Shown here piece after piece: positions 1 through 5,464 of a stretch of 6,161 nucleotides of DNA. The notes below the pieces were generated by a model. It was not told where the DNA came from. It made no database searches and saw nothing but the letters and a program-made list of their open reading frames with translations. Both the position numbers and the translations under genes were made by a program. The stretch's first letter is position 1, and every line of letters begins with the position of its first letter. The stretch is from Chryseosolibacter sp049791675. GTDB taxonomy: Bacteria > Bacteroidota > Bacteroidia > Cytophagales > Cyclobacteriaceae. The stretch lies in the NCBI GenBank assembly GCA_049791675.1, contig JBARAD010000349.1, forward strand, positions 1 to 6,161, written 5' to 3'.

Positions 1-2
1 AT

Positions 3-677
3 TCCCGCACGACCGAAGAAAAGCAGGCTGCCCTCACCACCCTGGGAAGCCTTCCCGCTGAGAGCACCGAGAAAGTGCTCGATACTTTGCTTACGGACAT
101 GAGCCAGGGTAAGCTCTCACCGGATATTTACCTTGAATTGTCTGAGGCGATCGACAGCACCGGTTCGCAGGCGCTCAAAACGCGCTACCAGCAGATCACT
201 GAAAAATTGTCGCCGGATTCCCTGCTGGCCTCTTACAGCAGTGTCTTTGTCGGCGGCGATGTCGCCAGGGGCAGAAATCTTTTCTTCCGCGACCAGACGG
301 CGCAATGTATGCGATGCCATTCTTTTAATGACTACGGTGGCAACGCGGGCCCGCGGTTAAACGGGGTCGCGGCCAGGCTTACGCCCGAACAAATACTGGA
401 ATCACTCGTCGAACCCAGCGCGCGGATCGCGCCGGGATATGGCATCGTTACGGTGAAAACAGAAAAGGGACGAACCGTTGGGGGTATTCTCCTGGAAGAA
501 AAAGGAGATCATGTGATACTGAAAGTGGGGGAAAGACCCGATACCCTCATCAACAAAAGCGATATTGCGCAACTTACGAATGCGCCTTCCAGTATGCCAC
601 CCATGCGCTATCTGCTAACGAAAAGGCAGATCAGGGACCTCATGAGTTTCCTGACTACCCTGAAAGAGGATGATTAG
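3..677 (+). CDS. C-terminal part of a HEAT-repeat / c-type cytochrome protein (5' end outside window)
   Basis: The frame is open to the left edge, so the gene starts outside the window; the GTG at 75 is an internal valine codon. The N-terminal visible part is helical and resembles the last repeats of the HEAT-rich region found in large periplasmic 'membrane-bound dehydrogenase' proteins. A GGDVARGRNLFF segment then leads into a heme c motif, C-M-R-C-H, at 306-320. Methionines at 594-596 and 603-605 (SSMPPM) are candidate distal heme ligands, and the helix before the stop (RQIRDLMSFLTTLK) is the usual end of the C-terminal heme-binding domain described as TIGR02603. Known family members are exported and thought to pass electrons from an attached sugar- or alcohol-dehydrogenase-like domain; that domain would lie upstream and is not seen. 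The gene ends with TAG and converges on the gene at 720. The heme domain is certain from the motif; the substrate is unknown. Confidence 0.9.
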   Translation, partial: SRTTEEKQAALTTLGSLPAESTEKVLDTLLTDMSQGKLSPDIYLELSEAIDSTGSQALKTRYQQITEKLSPDSLLASYSSVFVGGDVARGRNLFFRDQTAQCMRCHSFNDYGGNAGPRLNGVAARLTPEQILESLVEPSARIAPGYGIVTVKTEKGRTVGGILLEEKGDHVILKVGERPDTLINKSDIAQLTNAPSSMPPMRYLLTKRQIRDLMSFLTTLKEDD

Positions 678-719
678 CGCTAAAGTCCCCTTCCGTGATT
701 GACGCGCATCGACAAGGTG

Positions 720-983
720 TCATCGCTCGAGCTTGACGGATATCTTCTCTTCAAATTCCGGGCAGCAGAATTTTTTTCGGATGATCATGACGTTCATCCG
801 GTCTGGAATAATGGTGACGTAAGAAAGTGTATTGGGGTGTTTCGGACATTCCATTTTTTCCAGCTCATTTTTTGCCTCGCTGGTGAAGTCACACACGACC
901 TGGTTGAGCATGTCTACCTTGATCTCGTCCGCAAGATCATTGTGCCAGGGGTTTAGTTTTTTTCTGCGAACCTGAATGGGCAT
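720..983 (-). CDS. Small cysteine-containing protein of unknown function (87 aa)
   Basis: I do not recognise a named family. The protein is 87 residues from the ATG at 983 and has no signal peptide or membrane segment. It has a helical N-terminal half (DLADEIKVDMLNQVVCDF), then Cys46-Pro-Lys-His49, a short strand-rich part (LSYVTIIP, MNVMIIRK) and a paired Cys73-Cys74 near the end. Small Bacteroidota proteins with a CPKH...CC arrangement seem familiar to me, but I cannot name one. The four residues could bind a metal, or the cysteines could be redox active; this is inference. A GTG at 1026-1028 would add 15 residues, but that extension runs through the hairpin at 1016-1059, so I prefer the ATG. 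The stop is TGA at 720-722, 42 bases from the convergent cytochrome gene. No good Shine-Dalgarno is visible. The plus-strand frame across the same DNA (699-956) looks like a shadow. Confidence 0.6.
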   Translation of the reverse strand: MPIQVRRKKLNPWHNDLADEIKVDMLNQVVCDFTSEAKNELEKMECPKHPNTLSYVTIIPDRMNVMIIRKKFCCPEFEEKISVKLER

Positions 984-1015
984 GCCATGAGGGTGTTTGA
1001 CACAAGGAAATAAAA

Positions 1016-1059
1016 AGCCCACGCGCACCGCATGAATGAAACGCGGCCTGCGATGGGCT
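1016..1059 (-). terminator. Hairpin with U-tract on the minus strand; terminator or leader attenuator
   Basis: AGCCCA (1016-1021) pairs with TGGGCT (1054-1059), then CGC (1022-1024) with GCG (1050-1052), then CCGC (1028-1031) with GCGG (1043-1046). This gives 13 pairs with one bulged base, a 3x3 internal loop and an 11-base loop. Read on the minus strand, the stem is followed by TTTTTATTTCC, a good U-tract; on the plus strand only CTTTG follows. It would end minus-strand transcripts coming from the VOC gene. Its position 33 bases before the ATG of the small minus-strand gene also allows a role as a leader attenuator. Folding is seen; function is inferred. Confidence 0.5.
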
Positions 1060-1079
1060 CTTTGAATTAAAAGTAATCA

Positions 1080-1327
1080 TTAATCACCCCGTATTGCTTT
1101 TTTTTTGAGATATTCCACCGAGTCCTTTGCTGCTTTAAAGGGGCACGCTACCCTTAGGAGTATCGGTTCAACAGATGAGCCCACCAGTGGTACATCGGCG
1201 TCATGCTCGCGGCTATTTTTCTGAGGCGCTTTTCTGAGAGGACGGAATGCTCAGTAATTTCTTCAAGCGAAAGCGGTGCCTTTCCAGCTGTCTTGAAACT
1301 GATTTTAACCTGTCTTTTGACTTGACT
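1080..1327 (-). pseudogene. Possible remnant of a small gene downstream of the VOC gene
   Basis: This 344-base gap between the two minus-strand genes holds no complete gene, but two minus-strand frames look protein-like. One runs directly on from the VOC stop for 57 codons to TAA at 1154-1156 and contains the stretch KAPLSLEEITEHSVLSEKRL. The other is open from 1250 to TAA at 1080-1082 (56 codons) and ends SVEYLKKKAIRGD. They overlap around 1160-1250, as expected if a single old gene had suffered a frameshift there. Neither has a convincing start codon or ribosome binding site. An open run of this length is not rare by chance, so this is only a suggestion. I recognise no family in either part. 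Confidence 0.25.
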
Positions 1328-1702
1328 TCAATTACGTTCCTGATACAGGCTAAAAACATTCCCTGCGGGATCGCTGAACCGCGCCGTGATCTCGGGCGCA
1401 TCGATGCCGATGGGTTGAGTGATCCTCCCGCCATGTTCAACGACGGCCTGCACTGCATCCGCTACATTGTCGACCATGATCGAGATCAGCACACCCGGCT
1501 CGGAGGATGGCTTTCGTCCGACGACCCAGGTACCACTCACTTCGCCAACGCCGTCGTCAAAGGCAACGTTGCCGTCACGCTCGCGGATGTTCCAGCCAAA
1601 CACTTTTTTGTAGAATGAAGCAGATCGCTTCACATCTAATGCTGGAATTTCAAGGTAGCATACTTTCCCGTTTCCAAGGGTCGGATGATTTTCGGGTGAC
1701 AT
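1328..1702 (-). CDS. VOC (glyoxalase/bleomycin-resistance fold) family protein
   Basis: The 124-residue product has the hallmarks of a single VOC module. It opens with GKVCYLEIPALDVKRSASFY and continues KKVFGWNI, the first beta-alpha-beta unit. The middle VLISIMVDNVADAVQAVVEH is followed by GGRI, and the module closes with ITARFSDPAGNVFSLYQE, the typical DPxGN.F.L end. Family members act as glyoxalases, dioxygenases, epimerases or drug-binding proteins and usually pair two beta-alpha-beta-beta-beta units around a divalent metal; the substrate here cannot be read from the sequence. The final Glu of YQE is a usual metal-ligand position. I chose the ATG at 1700-1702, preceded by an AGAGAA-like sequence, because it gives the normal length; a GTG at 1837 would add 45 residues with no family character. 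The stop is TGA at 1328-1330. The protein is predicted cytoplasmic and transcribed away from SRAP. Confidence 0.88.
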   Translation of the reverse strand: MSPENHPTLGNGKVCYLEIPALDVKRSASFYKKVFGWNIRERDGNVAFDDGVGEVSGTWVVGRKPSSEPGVLISIMVDNVADAVQAVVEHGGRITQPIGIDAPEITARFSDPAGNVFSLYQERN

Positions 1703-1855
1703 TTCTCTAAAAGTTAAGGTTGCATGGCGGTGGAAAGAATTGATCAAGGAAACAAAAGGGATTCGGGTCACACCCTTTTTCAAATGCATAATAATGTAGT
1801 AAATTCCTTCCTGGTTTTCAATGACTTTGGACGCCACCGGCGAATGGAACCAGCC

Positions 1856-1981
1856 TCAACGTTTTAACAGCACAAGCTGATGCTTAAAATCCAACTTACT
1901 GTCCAGAATCGAAACCATCAATTTCCACCGTTGATCACACAACTCCCCGTCGCTTCCTTCGGGCCACTTCCCGGCACGCCG
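1856..1981 (-). pseudogene. Short protein-like frame without a start (possible gene remnant) in the VOC-SRAP gap
   Basis: The 336-base gap between the VOC start and the SRAP start contains one notable minus-strand frame. It has 41 codons between TGA at 1982-1984 and TGA at 1856-1858, including the segments KWPEGSDGELCDQRWK and SILDSKLDFKHQLVLLKR. It has no ATG near its beginning, and the first half has little room for a start. It reads like the C-terminal tail of a lost gene. I do not recognise the family. The rest of the gap (1703-1855) is the optional upstream extension of the VOC frame, and 2000-2038 is the heptamer array. No promoter pattern is evident. Confidence 0.2.
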
Positions 1982-1999
1982 TCACAAGCTGCTGCATGA

Positions 2000-2038
2000 A
2001 ACCAACAACCAACAACCAATAACCAATAACCAACAACC
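2000..2038 (+). repeat. Heptamer tandem array AACCAAY ending at the SRAP start codon
   Basis: There are five complete units: AACCAAC (2000-2006), AACCAAC (2007-2013), AACCAAT (2014-2020), AACCAAT (2021-2027) and AACCAAC (2028-2034). A sixth partial unit, AACC, runs into the ATG at 2039, so the start codon is built from unit six (AACCATG). The array occupies the place where a ribosome binding site would be and contains no Shine-Dalgarno. It also supplies the in-frame TAA (2027-2029) that prevents any upstream start. Confidence 0.95.
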
Positions 2039-2779
2039 ATGTGCTACCACAAATCACTGACGGCAAAATATGAGCAACTTGTTGAATACTATTCGACCCC
2101 CTACTCACAGTTGGTGGAAGAAATGTATTCCATAAGATTTCACGAGAATGGTTTCGATTTTCTACCGGGTCCGGTTGTGACAGCGGGCAAACCTTCAGAC
2201 ATCCAGATGTTCCATTGGGGGCTCGTTCCCTTCTGGGTAAAAGATATGGCTGCTGCAACGAAGCTCAAAGTGTCAACCCTGAATTGCATCAGTGAAGAGA
2301 TGTATGAAAAGCCTGCCTACCGGGATGCTGCCAGTGAAGGGAAACGGTGCCTCATTCCCTGTAGCGGCTTTTTTGAATGGCGCTGGCTGGATGAAAAAGG
2401 TAAGACCAAAATCCCTTACTACATCCAACTGAAAGATCAGCCCATATTCTCCCTCGCGGGATTATACTCGCGGTGGATCAACCGCGCGACGGACGAACGC
2501 TATTATTCCTATACAGTACTTACAACCAAAGCGAATGCAATGATGAGCACCATCCACAACTCCAAACAACGCATGCCTGTGATCATTCCGGGAGACTACG
2601 AAAAAGACTGGCTGAATCCCAATTTAACGAAAGACGATGTCCTCGCCCTTTGCCAGCCGATCGAGGACAGATTCATGACAGCACACACGATCTCAAAGCG
2701 CATTACATCAAAGACAGCTGAAACGAATGTTCCCGAGGTGCTCGACGTGCAGGGATACGAGGAACTGAATAGTAAATAG
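2039..2779 (+). CDS. SRAP family protein (YedK/HMCES-type abasic-site DNA-protein crosslinker)
   Basis: The 246-residue product has all four active-site positions of the SRAP family. Cys2 directly follows the initiator Met and must be exposed by Met removal. Asn82 lies in TLNCISEEM, at the place of the usual NARSE motif. Glu113 is in SGFFEWRW and His173 in TIHNSKQRMP. The core segments FHWGLVPFWV and RCLIPCSGFFEW are typical. Known members (E. coli YedK, human HMCES) capture abasic sites in single-stranded DNA through a thiazolidine link to Cys2 and so protect replication. The start is fixed by Cys2 and by an in-frame TAA 12 bases upstream. The NARSE-type motif is changed to NCISE, a normal degree of drift. 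The gene stands alone between two heptamer arrays, the upstream one reaching its ATG. It is not adjacent to other DNA repair genes, and I see no LexA-type operator. Confidence 0.95.
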   Translation: MCYHKSLTAKYEQLVEYYSTPYSQLVEEMYSIRFHENGFDFLPGPVVTAGKPSDIQMFHWGLVPFWVKDMAAATKLKVSTLNCISEEMYEKPAYRDAASEGKRCLIPCSGFFEWRWLDEKGKTKIPYYIQLKDQPIFSLAGLYSRWINRATDERYYSYTVLTTKANAMMSTIHNSKQRMPVIIPGDYEKDWLNPNLTKDDVLALCQPIEDRFMTAHTISKRITSKTAETNVPEVLDVQGYEELNSK

Positions 2780-2827
2780 GTCCACGGACCACAGACCACG
2801 GACCACAGTCCACGGTCCAAAGACCAC
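2779..2827 (+). repeat. Heptamer tandem array RGWCCAM starting at the SRAP stop codon
   Basis: There are seven consecutive units: GGTCCAC, GGACCAC, AGACCAC, GGACCAC, AGTCCAC, GGTCCAA and AGACCAC. The first base is the last base of the SRAP TAG. Alternation of GGTCC and GGACC makes several short inverted repeats, for example 2800-2804 with 2814-2818, so the transcript could fold here, but there is no U-tract and it is not a classical terminator. The unit shares period 7 and an ACCA core with the array in front of the gene. Confidence 0.95.
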
Positions 2828-2848
2828 AGATTGCGGGCCGATCACGTT

Positions 2849-2878
2849 TTGTAAAGTGAAAGAAAATCGCTAATTATA
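2849..2878 (+). promoter_or_regulatory. Weak candidate promoter for the enolase-superfamily gene
   Basis: TTG (2849-2851) is followed after 19 bases by TAATTATA (2871-2878). The spacing and the TTG fit the Bacteroidota pattern, but the second element matches only its TANNT part. It would give a leader of about 105 bases before the ATG at 2989. Nothing better is visible in the 2828-2988 gap. Confidence 0.25.
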
Positions 2879-2988
2879 ATGACATGAATAATGCGGGAAT
2901 CCTTGTCGTTCAATCGACGTGCAGTGGGAGGAGACGGAGTAATTTCATAGATGGCGAATAATCCTTGAACTAATATAAACCTAATACC

Positions 2989-4383
2989 ATGAAAGAGAAT
3001 CCAAACCCATCTGACCGCCGTAGCTTCCTCAGGAAAGCCGGACTCGGCGGATTAAGTCTCGCAGCGCTCACCGGCGCACCCATTGAAGATGTTCTTGCAC
3101 AATCAACACAGAAGGTTAACCGCAACTCTGCGCCTGCCGATCTCAAGATCACTGACGTGCGGATCGCTGAAATCAGCGATGTGGTTTTCCGGACACCGAT
3201 CGTGCGGATCTACACCAACCAGGGCATCGTAGGTCATGGCGACGTACGGGACGGTGCGGCAAAGGAATATGCGCTCTTCCTCAAGAGCAGGCTGCTCGGA
3301 GAAAATCCCTGCAACGTTGAAAGGCTGTTCAAGAAAATAAAACAGTTCGGACATCACGGCAGGCAGGGCGGTGGTGTTTCGGGCGTGGAGATGGCGTTGT
3401 GGGATCTTGCCGGTAAAGCCTACAATGTCCCGGTGTATATGTTATTAGGGGGCAAGTACCGTGACCGCGTCAGGGTTTATTGTGATACTACCACTTCCCC
3501 GGATCCGCAGGAATATGCAAAACGAATGCAGGAACGAATCGACAATGGCTATACGGCCTTAAAGATGGACATCGGTATCAATCTCATCAAGGATATTCCC
3601 GGCACCATCATCAATGCACCCGACGGAAAGTTGAAGCCTTATGAGTACGAGTACCGTAAATATAATATGGCGCAGCATCCTTTTACCGCCGTGCAGATTA
3701 CGGATAAGGGTATTGATAAGCTCATGGAATTCCTGGATGTCATGCGTTCGAAGATTGGCTATGAAATACCGATGGGTACCGATCATTGGGGACACTTTGG
3801 CGTGAATGAAGCCATCAAGATCTGCCGCGCTGCCGAGAAGTATAATCTCGCGTATATTGAAGATATCATCCCCTGGCATTTCACCGAGCAATGGCGCGAG
3901 ATCACGGAATCGACTACAACACCAACACAAACAGGTGAAGACATTTTTGCGCTCGAAGGTGGATTTAAAGAACTGATCGACAAGCGCGCCGTGGACATCG
4001 TTCATCCTGATCCCAACACTGCGGGAGGTATTCTCGAAACAAAAAGGATCGGTGATTACGCCTCGGCAAATGGTATCGGATTTATGCATCACCACGCCGC
4101 CGGACCTGTCTCTTTTCTGGGTGCGGTACACAGCGCGGCAGCCACTGAGAACTTTTTATGGCTGGAGCATCATGCCGTGGACAAGCCAAGATTTGATGAC
4201 CTTGTTACCGGCATTCCCAAACCCATCGTGCAAAATGGGTATGTAACTGTTCCTGAAAAGCCGGGCATTGGCGTCGAACTCAATGAGGAAGTGGTCAAAG
4301 AATTCCTCGTAAAAGGCGAAAAACTTTTTGCACCTACACCTGAATGGAATGAGATCCGTGCGTGGGACAGGTTGTGGAGCTGA
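2989..4383 (+). CDS. Tat-exported mandelate racemase / muconate lactonizing enzyme (enolase superfamily) protein
   Basis: The 464-residue product starts with a twin-arginine signal (DRRSFLRKAGLGG, residues 9-21, hydrophobic part to about 30, likely cleavage near VLAQ, 35-38), so the folded enzyme should be exported. The capping domain follows (about 50-165), then the barrel. Candidate metal ligands are Asp265 (TDHWG), Glu291 (YIEDIIPW) and Glu317 (TGEDIF), each 26 residues apart as in mandelate racemase. Lys192 in KMDIG sits where the KxK base motif would be, but its partner is Asp194, not Lys. A His cluster (367-369) lies 50 residues after the third ligand, like the His of the racemase His-Asp dyad, with Asp341 in HPDPN as possible partner. 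About 40 extra residues separate the Lys motif from Asp265. Known relatives dehydrate or epimerise sugar acids; the substrate here is unknown. The gene stands alone, ends in TGA and is followed by a strong terminator. Confidence 0.9.
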   Translation: MKENPNPSDRRSFLRKAGLGGLSLAALTGAPIEDVLAQSTQKVNRNSAPADLKITDVRIAEISDVVFRTPIVRIYTNQGIVGHGDVRDGAAKEYALFLKSRLLGENPCNVERLFKKIKQFGHHGRQGGGVSGVEMALWDLAGKAYNVPVYMLLGGKYRDRVRVYCDTTTSPDPQEYAKRMQERIDNGYTALKMDIGINLIKDIPGTIINAPDGKLKPYEYEYRKYNMAQHPFTAVQITDKGIDKLMEFLDVMRSKIGYEIPMGTDHWGHFGVNEAIKICRAAEKYNLAYIEDIIPWHFTEQWREITESTTTPTQTGEDIFALEGGFKELIDKRAVDIVHPDPNTAGGILETKRIGDYASANGIGFMHHHAAGPVSFLGAVHSAAATENFLWLEHHAVDKPRFDDLVTGIPKPIVQNGYVTVPEKPGIGVELNEEVVKEFLVKGEKLFAPTPEWNEIRAWDRLWS

Positions 4384-4465
4384 CGCACAGCAGGCCTCCA
4401 TGTGTTTTGCGCTGAGGCTCAATGACTGTTGGATGGGATGAGATTGTGATGGATCTTCCTGATAC

Positions 4466-4536
4466 TACCTGTCTTCTTTGGTTGCCGAACAATGACGTAT
4501 GAAGTCCGGGTAGCCAAGGAAGGCAGGTATTTTTTT
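4466..4536 (+). terminator. Strong rho-independent terminator of the enolase-superfamily gene
   Basis: The arm at 4466-4486 pairs over its full 21 bases with 4509-4529: 17 Watson-Crick pairs and 4 G-U wobbles, with no bulge. The loop has 22 bases, and seven T residues (4530-4536) follow at once. In minus-strand RNA the four wobbles become A-C mismatches and no U-tract follows, so the element works in the plus direction. It lies 82 bases after the enolase-family stop and 12 bases before the stop of the convergent lipoprotein gene. Confidence 0.88.
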
Positions 4537-4548
4537 CCAAGGGTGTCG

Positions 4549-4881
4549 TTAATCGCAAAGGGTTGCCAGATCGGCCTCTGCCTGTTGTACTGCATTGTTG
4601 AAGTCGGTACGGTTCTGACCTGTCAATGCCGCGCAATTGCCATAAGGCTTCAGTTTATTAAGGTAAGCCTGGTAGGAAGTCTTGTACGAATTGCAGTTCG
4701 CAACCGTAGGATCGTTGCCATACACGGTTGCTGCGTTTATGACAGCGTTCAATTCGGTCTGCAGTTCAGTGCCCCAGGCCGTTGAGCACGCCGGGGTCTT
4801 GTCCTTGTCATCATCATTGTTACAGGAAGGAAATCCCAATAATAAAGCTGCCATAGCAACCATTAGCAATTTTGTTTTCAT
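4549..4881 (-). CDS. Small lipoprotein, probably surface exposed (110 aa)
   Basis: The protein begins MKTKLLMVAMAALLLGFPSC, a lipoprotein signal with the lipidated cysteine at residue 20. The next residues are NNDDDKDK; an acidic run right after the cysteine is known in Bacteroidota as a lipoprotein export signal to the cell surface, so outer-leaflet display is likely by inference. The mature part is about 90 residues, helical, with four cysteines (32, 63, 83, 109) that could form two disulfides, and a core NCNSYKTSYQAYLNKLKPYGNC. I know similar small Bacteroidota lipoproteins but no function for them. The start is the ATG at 4879-4881 and the stop is TAA. The gene is alone, faces the enolase-family gene tail to tail, and has a repeated AGGTAAGAA in its upstream region. 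Confidence 0.82.
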   Translation of the reverse strand: MKTKLLMVAMAALLLGFPSCNNDDDKDKTPACSTAWGTELQTELNAVINAATVYGNDPTVANCNSYKTSYQAYLNKLKPYGNCAALTGQNRTDFNNAVQQAEADLATLCD

Positions 4882-4923
4882 AGGTAAGAATTTAGTTTAA
4901 TGAATGTATACCTAAGGTAAGAA
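4882..4923. repeat. Direct repeat AGGTAAGAA in front of the lipoprotein gene
   Basis: AGGTAAGAA occurs at 4882-4890, directly before the lipoprotein start, and again at 4915-4923, 33 bases away, which is about three helix turns. The second copy lies next to CCTAAGG, a small dyad. Such a pair could be a regulator site or chance; no promoter match is clear between the copies. Confidence 0.35.
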
Positions 4924-5287
4924 GACGTTGATGAGAACCGTCATGATCATGCAAGACTTTTTTTTGTGCGTCTGCAAACGAACATCGCGCCGCGCACGTA
5001 TGCGACAGCAACCGGCTGTTAGTTTCTTTTTTGGTGTGACGGTTTATGATGTAGCGGCAGTATGAAATGAATACTTCTCCTCCGTACTGGAACAAGACAA
5101 CTTTTACGCGCACTACACGATCGACGAAGTAGTCATGCTTCTTGAAGCGATTGATGATGATCCGTACGGATTGTCCGGATGTGCCGGGGATGATCCTTCA
5201 TTTCCTGACAATGGGAATGATGATTACGACGTTCGTTGATGACAAGCTGGATCGGTCTGATTTTCCTTGCCGAACAGATTCGCGGCA
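4892..5287 (-). pseudogene. Disrupted minus-strand frame, possible gene remnant, in the 583-base gap
   Basis: The gap 4882-5464 holds no clean gene. One minus-strand frame is open from 5287 to TGA/TAA-bounded end 4892 except for a single TGA at 5198-5200, 132 codons in all. Its middle reads like protein: VRIIINRFKKHDYFVDRVV, then FQYGGEVFISYCRYII. The last 35 codons look less natural. No ATG precedes it; a GTG at 5111-5113 would give 73 residues. The plus strand of the same DNA (5066-5239) is also open and encodes an acidic peptide, with an ATG at 5135 giving 34 residues. Only one strand can be right, and I favour a decayed minus-strand gene. No family is recognised. The rest of the gap (5288-5464) holds the promoter and leader of the DUF2911 gene. 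Confidence 0.25.
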
Positions 5288-5347
5288 TTAACATCTCGTT
5301 AACACAGGATCATGATGATTCAGGATAAATTAATGTCTCTAAAATGC

Positions 5348-5375
5348 TTGTCCGGAACTATCATATTTACTTTTG
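5348..5375 (+). promoter_or_regulatory. Bacteroidota-type promoter of the DUF2911 gene
   Basis: TTG (5348-5350), 17 bases, then TACTTTTG (5368-5375) is a full match to the Bacteroidota vegetative pattern of TTG at -33 and TANNTTTG at -7. Transcription would begin near 5382, giving a leader of about 80 bases. This placement argues against the longer frame that opens at 5312. Two TTAACA copies 11 bases apart (5288-5293, 5299-5304) lie about 45 bases upstream and might be an activator site. Confidence 0.65.
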
Positions 5376-5464
5376 TTGATCTATCTTCATCAAATCAAAC
5401 ACAGCGTTTGTTGATGAACGGGATTCTCCGGATCTGCCTGACTCGATTTGTATACTTTAAAAAT

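Noticed and set aside
699..956. Plus-strand open frame of 85 codons opposite the small minus-strand gene.
   Set aside because: Phe- and hydrophobic-rich composition without domain character; the minus-strand reading has the better motif pattern.
1157..1981. The VOC frame stays open on both sides apart from two TGA codons, hinting at TGA readthrough or recoding.
   Set aside because: The VOC module ends naturally at YQERN before its TGA, and TGA ends the enolase-family gene just before a strong terminator. Neighbouring open stretches share a frame by chance one time in three.
1935..2258. Minus-strand frame reading through the heptamer array into SRAP.
   Set aside because: The low-complexity LLVIGYWLLVVGF stretch is merely the translated repeat; the plus-strand SRAP gene is secure.
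3559..4131. 190-codon minus-strand frame inside the enolase-family gene.
   Set aside because: It is antisense to conserved barrel motifs and metal ligands, and its translation has no family features.
5160..5171. Perfect 12-base palindrome ATCCGTACGGAT.
   Set aside because: One or two 12-base palindromes are expected by chance in 6 kb, and it is not near a promoter.
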